Origin: CAZFUY01 sp964522445
GTDB lineage: Bacteria > Pseudomonadota > Gammaproteobacteria > SZUA-229
DNA: 5,753 nucleotides
Direction of reading: 5' to 3'
Assembly (NCBI GenBank): GCA_964522445.1
Contig: CAZFUY010000141.1
Span: forward strand, 1-5,753
Below are positions 1 through 3,470 of this stretch, piece by piece. Under the pieces are notes generated by a model. The model worked only from the letters and a program-made list of their open reading frames with translations, was not told where the DNA came from and searched no databases. How positions within the stretch are numbered: the first letter of the stretch is position 1; every line of letters starts with the position of its first letter. Both the position numbers and the translations under genes were made by a program.

Positions 1-2
1 AC

Positions 3-68
3 AAACCAGTGTTTAATCTTACCGTTACTTTGCGGGATTCCTGGGCGAAGATTGAGCAGCAAGGATAG
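3..68 (+). CDS. C-terminal tail of an unidentified upstream gene (partial)
   Basis: Frame 3 is open from the window edge to a TAG at 66-68 and encodes 21 residues (KPVFNLTVTLRDSWAKIEQQ, then G). The composition is protein-like, with alternating hydrophobic residues followed by a charged helix-like end, unlike the other two forward frames. The gene would end 16 bases before the first REP-like repeat, a usual position for such repeats. I do not recognise the family, and 21 residues are too few to assign one. It could be a chance open stretch. Confidence 0.35.
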   Translation, partial: KPVFNLTVTLRDSWAKIEQQG

Positions 69-83
69 ATTATATGGCAGCTT

Positions 84-114
84 TCAAGATCCCTCGGCTG
101 CGCTCGGGATGACA
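84..114 (-). repeat. REP-like palindromic repeat, copy A
   Basis: Read on the minus strand, this is the consensus TCATCCCGAGCG followed by CAGCCGAGGGATCTTGA. ATCC/GGAT and CGR/YCG half-arms can form a short bulged stem around a GCGNAG-type loop, much like a classic REP. It differs from copy D at two positions only. It points away from the GIY-YIG gene and pairs with copy B (163-194) as a head-to-head inverted couple. Confidence 0.85.
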
Positions 115-142
115 AAACTTCGTTTTATTCTATAAATGGATT

Positions 143-156
143 GAAGGATCTTAAGT
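143..156 (+). repeat. Partial repeat end, copy B'
   Basis: The 14 bases GAAGGATCTTAAGT are identical to the 3' end of copy B at 181-194 and lie 38 bp upstream in the same orientation. Only the tail of the repeat is present; the TCATCC head is missing. It may be the remnant of an older copy or the product of a local tandem duplication. Confidence 0.7.
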
Positions 157-162
157 GACGCA

Positions 163-194
163 GTCATCCTGAGCGAAGTCGAAGGATCTTAAGT
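163..194 (+). repeat. REP-like palindromic repeat, copy B
   Basis: GTCATCCTGAGCGAAG is followed by TCGAAGGATCTTAAGT. It is a variant of the A/D consensus in which C/T and G/A substitutions compensate (ATCCT/AAGGAT instead of ATCCC/GGGAT), so the outer stem is kept. The copy ends 15 bases before the start codon of the GIY-YIG gene and directly abuts its ribosome binding site, so folding could affect initiation. Confidence 0.85.
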
Positions 195-209
195 AAAAAG
201 GAATAAAAA

Positions 210-497
210 ATGTCAAAATCAGGGAGTTACTATGTCTATTTTCTTACCAACTGGAATAATAAAGTGCTTTATGTCGGTGTGACCAATGATGTAGAGCGTA
301 GAATTTATGAGCACAAAAATAAGATAGTTAAGGGGTTTACCGAAAAATATAATGTAGATAAATTGGTGTATCTGGAAGAAACTGAAGATATTAATGCTGC
401 GTTGGAGCGAGAAAAGCAAATAAAGCAGTGGAGTCGTAAAAAGAAAAATACATTAGTTGTTTCTATGAATCCACAATGGAAAAATTTAGCTGTTTGA
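210..497 (+). CDS. Single-domain GIY-YIG endonuclease-like protein
   Basis: This 95-residue protein matches the short stand-alone GIY-YIG family (COG2827/UPF0213-like) in length. Visible motifs are YVY (residues 8-10) and YVG (21-23), which replace GIY and YIG; the R30/R31...H35 helix carrying the catalytic Arg; GFTEKYNVDKLVYLEE (42-57); and the EREKQIKQW segment (66-74) with the probable metal-binding Glu, followed by a basic RKKK patch. The family has a divalent-metal-dependent nuclease fold; the cellular role of these short members is not settled. ATG 210 follows an AAAGGA ribosome binding site at 198-202 with good spacing. The gene lies between inverted REP-like repeats, with copy B just upstream and copy C starting 8 bases after the stop, so a role in moving or cutting those repeats is possible but unproven. 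All core residues seem present, so it is probably intact. Confidence 0.92.
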   Translation: MSKSGSYYVYFLTNWNNKVLYVGVTNDVERRIYEHKNKIVKGFTEKYNVDKLVYLEETEDINAALEREKQIKQWSRKKKNTLVVSMNPQWKNLAV

Positions 498-504
498 TAA
501 TAAT

Positions 505-535
505 CTTAAGATCCCTCGACTTCGTTCGGAGCGGC
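505..535 (-). repeat. REP-like palindromic repeat, copy C (diverged head)
   Basis: Read on the minus strand, it ends ACGAAGTCGAGGGATCTTAAG, which matches the 3' two-thirds of the other copies. The head (GCCGCTCCGA in place of TCATCCCGA) has diverged, so its own stem would be weak. It starts 8 bases after the GIY-YIG stop codon and forms an inverted pair with copy D. Confidence 0.8.
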
Positions 536-548
536 AAAAGTATTTTTG

Positions 549-579
549 TGTCATCCCGAGCGAAGTCGAGGGATCTTGA
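549..579 (+). repeat. REP-like palindromic repeat, copy D
   Basis: This is a consensus copy (TCATCCCGAGCGAAGTCGAG plus GGATCTTGA) and the near-exact inverted partner of copy A. C and D together can fold into a long imperfect hairpin with a ~15-base T-rich loop region. It lies between the convergent ends of the GIY-YIG gene (497) and the lamin-tail gene (632), so it may also limit transcription or protect mRNA ends from both sides. A small forward frame over it that begins MCHPERSRGIL is only the repeat translated. Confidence 0.88.
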
Positions 580-631
580 GTGTCTCAACTCCCCGGCAAG
601 GTAGAGAGTTAAAGACGATTAAAAGAATAAA

Positions 632-1297
632 TCAGGTTTTAACTTTACGTCGCCTGCCTAATCCAATAACGCCTGCTAACCCACTGCTAAACAACCAGGC
701 AGCGGCCGGTACAGGAACAGGTGATACTGAAGGCGTAAATGAGCCTGCCGCTCCCGGTGTGCCAACATCACCCAGTCCATAGGTGAACATTGCGCCTGTT
801 AGTGCATAATCAGCTTCAGTCATGGTATTCCTGATAAGCTCCATGCTTTTGCCGGCAGTGCTAAAATTTGTGCTGTAATCTAGACGCAGCAATTCTGTTA
901 AGTTATTAGAAAATATAATCTGGTCACCAGAATTTCCCAATGTGAATCCGTCATATACATAATCTGCAATAAAACCACCATTGCTGGTTGAGTCACCATT
1001 ACGCGCCATAACAAAGTATTGGCCGGGGTTAACTAATAAAGCAGTACCAGTTGAAATAGTGTGATTATTTGAACCATCATCTGAAAGAACCAGTCCTTCA
1101 AGATCAATTACTTCAGCCGTTGGGTTAAATAATTCAAACCACTCACCACTGCTATCTAAGGCTTGTGCAGGATTTGCCATAACCTCTGTGATAAATAAAT
1201 CACTAACCGATGCGGCGTGTGCTGATGGTAAAAAAATGCCAGGTACTAAAAGAATGCCAAAACAGGCGCTCAAAGACTTCTTGCTGATATATTCCAT
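632..1297 (-). CDS. Secreted lamin-tail-domain protein with PEP-CTERM sorting signal
   Basis: The start at 1297 (MEYISKK...) gives 221 residues and has a clear GGAG ribosome binding site at 1305-1308, 7 bases away. An in-frame ATG at 1339 has no comparable site and would put 14 extra residues before the signal peptide. Residues 6-28 form a Sec signal peptide (KK, hydrophobic core, AHA|A cleavage near 28). Residues about 33-130 match the lamin tail domain (LTD, PF00932): LFITEVMANP, GEWFELFNP, IDLEGLVLSDD, LVNPGQYFVMARN and GNSGDQIIFSN. The last 28 residues are a PEP-CTERM-type tail of the VPxPA variety: VPVPAAAW, a hydrophobic segment, then RRRKVK. By family knowledge this tail is recognised by an exosortase, which cleaves it and passes the protein to the cell surface or matrix. 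No exosortase gene is in the window. The role of secreted bacterial LTD proteins is poorly defined; adhesion or linkage to surface nucleases has been proposed for relatives. Confidence 0.9.
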   Translation of the reverse strand: MEYISKKSLSACFGILLVPGIFLPSAHAASVSDLFITEVMANPAQALDSSGEWFELFNPTAEVIDLEGLVLSDDGSNNHTISTGTALLVNPGQYFVMARNGDSTSNGGFIADYVYDGFTLGNSGDQIIFSNNLTELLRLDYSTNFSTAGKSMELIRNTMTEADYALTGAMFTYGLGDVGTPGAAGSFTPSVSPVPVPAAAWLFSSGLAGVIGLGRRRKVKT

Positions 1298-1352
1298 ATC
1301 AAATCTCCATATAAAATTTTGAATCACATCAATATCCATTGCCCTGATGTGA

Positions 1353-1370
1353 GTTGTTTATTTAAACAAC
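1353..1370. promoter_or_regulatory. 18-bp palindrome at the inferred 5' end of the LTD transcript
   Basis: GTTGTTTATTTAAACAAC has two perfect 8-bp arms around a 2-base centre. On the minus strand it begins within about 10 bases downstream of the -10 box proposed at 1378-1383, where an operator or a 5'-end stabilising hairpin would lie. It is AT-rich and could be chance, but perfect arms in this place are suggestive. Confidence 0.4.
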
Positions 1371-1377
1371 GGGGTCG

Positions 1378-1406
1378 AGATTACATAAGATAGGGGGTTA
1401 TTGCAA
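1378..1406 (-). promoter_or_regulatory. Candidate sigma70 promoter of the LTD/PEP-CTERM gene
   Basis: On the minus strand, TTGCAA (1406-1401) is separated by 17 bases from TAATCT (1383-1378). Transcription would begin near 1371, giving a leader of about 75 bases before the ATG at 1297. The boxes and spacing are good but not perfect consensus. The site is divergent from the tRNA promoter, with about 40 bases between their -35 boxes. Confidence 0.4.
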
Positions 1407-1444
1407 ATTGCTACAGTTTTTCTTTGAAAAAAATGCATAATCTA

Positions 1445-1473
1445 TTGACGATTTCCGCCAAGATCTATAGAAT
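1445..1473 (+). promoter_or_regulatory. Promoter of tRNA-Glu with GC-rich discriminator
   Basis: TTGACG (1445-1450) and TAGAAT (1468-1473) are separated by an ideal 17-base spacer; each differs from consensus at one position. They are followed by TCGCGC at 1474-1479, a GC-rich discriminator of the type found at stable-RNA promoters under stringent control. An A/T-rich stretch just upstream (1416-1440, TTTTTCTTTGAAAAAAA) could act as an UP element. Start of transcription is expected near 1480. Confidence 0.7.
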
Positions 1474-1480
1474 TCGCGCA

Positions 1481-1505
1481 CTCTTAATCGAGTGATCGTT
1501 AAGAG
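1481..1505 (+). ncRNA. Hairpin in the tRNA-Glu 5' leader
   Basis: CTCTTAA (1481-1487) pairs with TTAAGAG (1499-1505), and CGA (1489-1491) pairs with TCG (1496-1498). This gives a 10-bp stem with one bulged U and a GUGA (GNRA-class) tetraloop. It fills almost the whole predicted leader and stops 4 bases before the mature tRNA. A role in precursor processing or stability is an inference. Confidence 0.5.
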
Positions 1506-1509
1506 TAGC

Positions 1510-1585
<76 letters not shown>

Positions 1586-1592
1586 ATATTCT

Positions 1593-1622
1593 AAAGCCGA
1601 AGTTTTTACTTCGGCTTTTTTT
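1593..1622 (+). terminator. Rho-independent terminator of tRNA-Glu
   Basis: AAAGCCGAAGT (1593-1603) pairs perfectly with ACTTCGGCTTT (1608-1618) across a TTTT loop, and the stem runs into an unbroken T tract (1616-1622). It starts 8 bases after the CCA of the tRNA and separates it from carA. Confidence 0.93.
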
Positions 1623-1700
1623 GGGCTTGGGTATTTGTGAAATATTTGAGCCTATGTAATAACATCTGCATTTTTCCAATAGCAAAATTTGTCATAAAGC

Positions 1701-1708
1701 TATAAAAT
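1701..1708 (+). promoter_or_regulatory. Possible -10 region for carA
   Basis: TATAAAAT is the best -10-like octamer between the tRNA terminator and carA, but no good -35 box lies 16-18 bases upstream. An alternative pair is TTGTGA (1635-1640) with TAATAA (1657-1662), 16 bases apart. I recognise no ArgR or PurR operator. A carA promoter must lie in 1623-1735 if the tRNA terminator is efficient, but its exact position is not settled. Confidence 0.22.
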
Positions 1709-1735
1709 TAGCAGGATTTTTTTACCTATTTTCTA

Positions 1736-1769
1736 AAACGGGAGTATTGGTTAGCCAATACTCCCGTTT
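1736..1769 (+). promoter_or_regulatory. 15-bp perfect hairpin in the carA leader
   Basis: AAACGGGAGTATTGG (1736-1750) pairs perfectly with CCAATACTCCCGTTT (1755-1769) around a TTAG loop. The ribosome binding site (1781-1786) begins 11 bases later and the carA ATG is at 1791. The bases after the stem (CGTGTATTTTA) are not a clean U tract, so it is not a standard intrinsic terminator. It could be an attenuator, a protein-binding site, an mRNA-stabilising hairpin or a remnant of a mobile repeat. Confidence 0.55.
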
Positions 1770-1790
1770 CGTGTATTTTACGGAGGCACA

Positions 1791-2927
1791 ATGACTCAAA
1801 AGGCGCTGTTAGCCTTAGCGGATGGCAACCTTTTCTGGGGCGATTCTATTGGTATTGCTGCTGAAACTGTTGGCGAAGTCGTTTTTAATACGGCTATGAC
1901 CGGATATCAGGAAATTCTTACTGATCCATCTTATGCGCGTCAAATTGTAACCCTGACTTATCCCCATATTGGCAATGTGGGCACCTGTGAGGGCGATGAA
2001 GAATCTACCCAGGTACATGTTGCTGGATTAGTCATTCGTGATTTGCCTCTGGTTGCCAGTAACTGGCGTAGCGAAATGCCATTGCAGGATTATCTGCAAA
2101 AAAATAATGTAGTGGCTATCGCTGATATTGATACTCGTCGTTTGACACGTATCTTGCGTGAAAAAGGTGCTCAAAGTGGCTGCATAGTGGCAGGCGATAA
2201 TATCGACGAGCAGGCGGCTATTAAAAAAGCCAAAGCATTTGCTGGTCTTAAAGGTATGGATCTGGCTAAAGAGGTGACCACGGCTGAAAAATACGAATGG
2301 ACTCAGGCCAGCTGGGAAATCGCATCAAATAGTTTTAAGCAATGCAGTGACTCTGAACTAAAGCATCATGTTGTGGCTTATGACTTTGGTATCAAACGCA
2401 ATATTCTAAATATGCTGGTTGAAAGAGGCTGCAAGGTAACCGTAGTACCTGCAAAAACGTCTGCATCCGATGTGCTAGCCATGTCACCTGACGGCATATT
2501 TTTATCCAATGGGCCGGGTGACCCAGAACCCTGTGATTATGCAATTCAGGCGATTAAAGAAATTTTAGAAACAGATATCCCTGTTTTTGGCATTTGTCTT
2601 GGCCATCAATTACTCGCCTTATCCTGTGGTGCGCAAACAGAAAAAATGAAATTTGGTCATCATGGAGCGAATCATCCGGTGCAGGATTTAGATAACCAGT
2701 TTGTTATGATCAGCAGCCAGAACCATGGTTTTGCAGTGAATGAGACCAGTTTGCCAGATAACCTGAAAGCGACGCATCGTTCATTATTTGATGGCTCGCT
2801 ACAGGGAATACACAGAACAGATAAACCTGCATTTGGATTTCAGGGGCATCCAGAAGCCAGCCCAGGGCCGCATGATGTTGCGCCTGTATTTGATCATTTT
2901 ATTGAGTTGATTGAAAGAAAATCTTAA
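1791..2927 (+). CDS. carA: Carbamoyl-phosphate synthase small subunit (glutaminase)
   Basis: The 378-residue protein is close to the usual ~380. The N-terminal CPSase small-subunit domain (about 1-150) shows FNTAMTGYQEILTDPSYA and the YPHIGNVG region. The class I glutamine amidotransferase domain (about 190-375) shows FLSNGPGDPEP, the nucleophile elbow FGICLGHQLLALSCG with Cys269, SSQNHGFAV, and GHPEASPGPHD with His353 and Glu355; these are the same numbers as the catalytic triad of E. coli CarA. It hydrolyses glutamine and passes ammonia through a tunnel to CarB for carbamoyl phosphate, which feeds pyrimidine and arginine synthesis in the cytoplasm. The start has a strong CGGAGG site at 1781-1786. 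The gene looks intact. Unusually, its stop codon is followed two bases later by the inverted repeat of a GxxExxY cassette and not by carB. Confidence 0.98.
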   Translation: MTQKALLALADGNLFWGDSIGIAAETVGEVVFNTAMTGYQEILTDPSYARQIVTLTYPHIGNVGTCEGDEESTQVHVAGLVIRDLPLVASNWRSEMPLQDYLQKNNVVAIADIDTRRLTRILREKGAQSGCIVAGDNIDEQAAIKKAKAFAGLKGMDLAKEVTTAEKYEWTQASWEIASNSFKQCSDSELKHHVVAYDFGIKRNILNMLVERGCKVTVVPAKTSASDVLAMSPDGIFLSNGPGDPEPCDYAIQAIKEILETDIPVFGICLGHQLLALSCGAQTEKMKFGHHGANHPVQDLDNQFVMISSQNHGFAVNETSLPDNLKATHRSLFDGSLQGIHRTDKPAFGFQGHPEASPGPHDVAPVFDHFIELIERKS

Positions 2928-2928
2928 C

Positions 2929-2971
2929 AGCAAAAGAAAACGCGAATAACGCAAACAACGTGAATGGACGC
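2929..2971. repeat. Left inverted repeat of the GxxExxY cassette
   Basis: The outer 19 bp (2929-2947) are an exact complement of 3423-3441. Read on the minus strand, the inner part holds degenerate 9-10-base units (TTGCGTCCAT, TCACGTTGT, TTGCGTTAT, TCGCGTTTTC) that correspond to the cleaner units on the right side. It begins two bases after the carA stop codon. Confidence 0.8.
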
Positions 2972-3002
2972 AAAAAAAATAAATACATTAAGGGAGTAGT
3001 GT

Positions 3003-3392
3003 ATGAAGAAAGAAAGATCTATCTCTGAGCGGGTAATTGCTTCAGCATTAGAAGTAAGTAATCGATTAGGTGTTGGTTTTCTTGAATCGGTTTATGAAAA
3101 TGCTTTATGTGTGGAGTTAAATGACCAGGGCATAATATTTCATCAGCAAAAGCCGATTAAGGTGATTTACAAAGGCAGAATTGTGGGTAAATTTGTTGCT
3201 GATATGGTGATCGAAAATAAGCTGCTGCTTGAGTTAAAAGCATCATCAGGATTTGTAAAAGACCATAGAGCGCAAGTTCTTAATTATCTAAAGGCGACAG
3301 GAATATCTGTGGGCTTATTATTAAACTTTGGTACACCAAAATTAGGTGTGCAACGTATTGTTAATCAATACAACGAATCAGAGGCTATTTAA
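3003..3392 (+). CDS. GxxExxY family protein (PD-(D/E)XK nuclease-like)
   Basis: The 129-residue protein has the family length and the defining motif G25-F-L-E28-S-V-Y31, which gives the GxxExxY family (PDDEXK_3, PF13366) its name. A nuclease-type core follows: FVADMVIENKLLLELKA with D67, E77 and K79 (D-x9-E-x-K), then HRAQVLNYLKATG (88-100) and GLLLNFG (104-110). All presumed catalytic positions are kept, so it may be active; the biochemical role of the family is not established. ATG 3003 has an AAGGGAG site at 2990-2996 with 6 bases spacing. It lies in the same direction as carA and carB and would be co-transcribed with them. The inverted repeats that enclose it suggest that it arrived as a cassette; a housekeeping role in carbamoyl phosphate synthesis is unlikely. 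Confidence 0.92.
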   Translation: MKKERSISERVIASALEVSNRLGVGFLESVYENALCVELNDQGIIFHQQKPIKVIYKGRIVGKFVADMVIENKLLLELKASSGFVKDHRAQVLNYLKATGISVGLLLNFGTPKLGVQRIVNQYNESEAI

Positions 3393-3394
3393 TG

Positions 3395-3441
3395 TTGCGT
3401 TCATTTGCGTTCATTTGCGTTCATTCGCGTTTTCTTTTGCT
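3395..3441. repeat. Right repeat of the GxxExxY cassette: 10-bp tandem array plus inverted arm
   Basis: TTGCGTTCAT occurs three times without interruption (3395-3404, 3405-3414, 3415-3424), followed by a degenerate fourth unit TCGCGTTTTC (3425-3434). The last part, 3423-3441, is the exact inverted partner of 2929-2947. The 10-bp period puts every unit on the same face of the helix, as expected for a cooperative protein-binding array. The array begins two bases after the stop codon of the GxxExxY gene. Confidence 0.85.
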
Positions 3442-3470
3442 TTTGCCTTTTTCTTTAAGGGTGCTACACA

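Larger units (their letters stand above)
84..579 (+). mobile_element. Putative GIY-YIG/REP-like repeat cassette
   Basis: The block consists of repeat A (minus), repeat B (plus), the GIY-YIG gene, repeat C (minus) and repeat D (plus). The outermost copies, A (84-114) and D (549-579), are inverted relative to each other and match at 29 of 31 positions, including a perfect 13-bp outer end (TCAAGATCCCTCG at 84-96 and its complement at 567-579). The inner copies B and C share the CTTAAG edge facing the gene. This symmetry is what a small element or domesticated cassette would show. I see no clear target-site duplication, so its limits and its mobility are inferred. Confidence 0.5.
2929..3441 (+). 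mobile_element. Putative GxxExxY cassette inserted between carA and carB
   Basis: A 19-bp perfect inverted repeat (AGCAAAAGAAAACGCGAAT at 2929-2947; its complement at 3423-3441) bounds a segment of about 513 bp that carries one gene with its own ribosome binding site. Similarity between the arms continues inward imperfectly to about 2971 and 3397. Removing the segment would leave about 30 bases between the carA stop and the carB start, including the carB ribosome binding site, which is the compact spacing expected for carAB. I see no transposase and no obvious target duplication, so the mode of insertion is unknown. Confidence 0.6.

Noticed and set aside
546..782. Forward frame of 78 codons beginning MCHPERSRGIL
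   Set aside because: Its start is the REP-like repeat D translated, and the remainder runs antisense through the C-terminal codons of the well-supported lamin-tail gene. It has no ribosome binding site.
1298..1339. Upstream ATG at 1339 as start of the lamin-tail protein
   Set aside because: It would add 14 residues before a standard signal peptide and has no well-spaced Shine-Dalgarno, whereas the ATG at 1297 has GGAG seven bases away.
1736..1769. carA leader hairpin as a second terminator of the tRNA unit
   Set aside because: The tRNA already has a clear terminator at 1593-1622, and this stem lacks a following U tract.
3395..3434. Tandem TTGCGTTCAT units as a CRISPR-like array
   Set aside because: The units are 10 bp and contiguous, with no spacers and no cas genes, so it is a simple tandem array.
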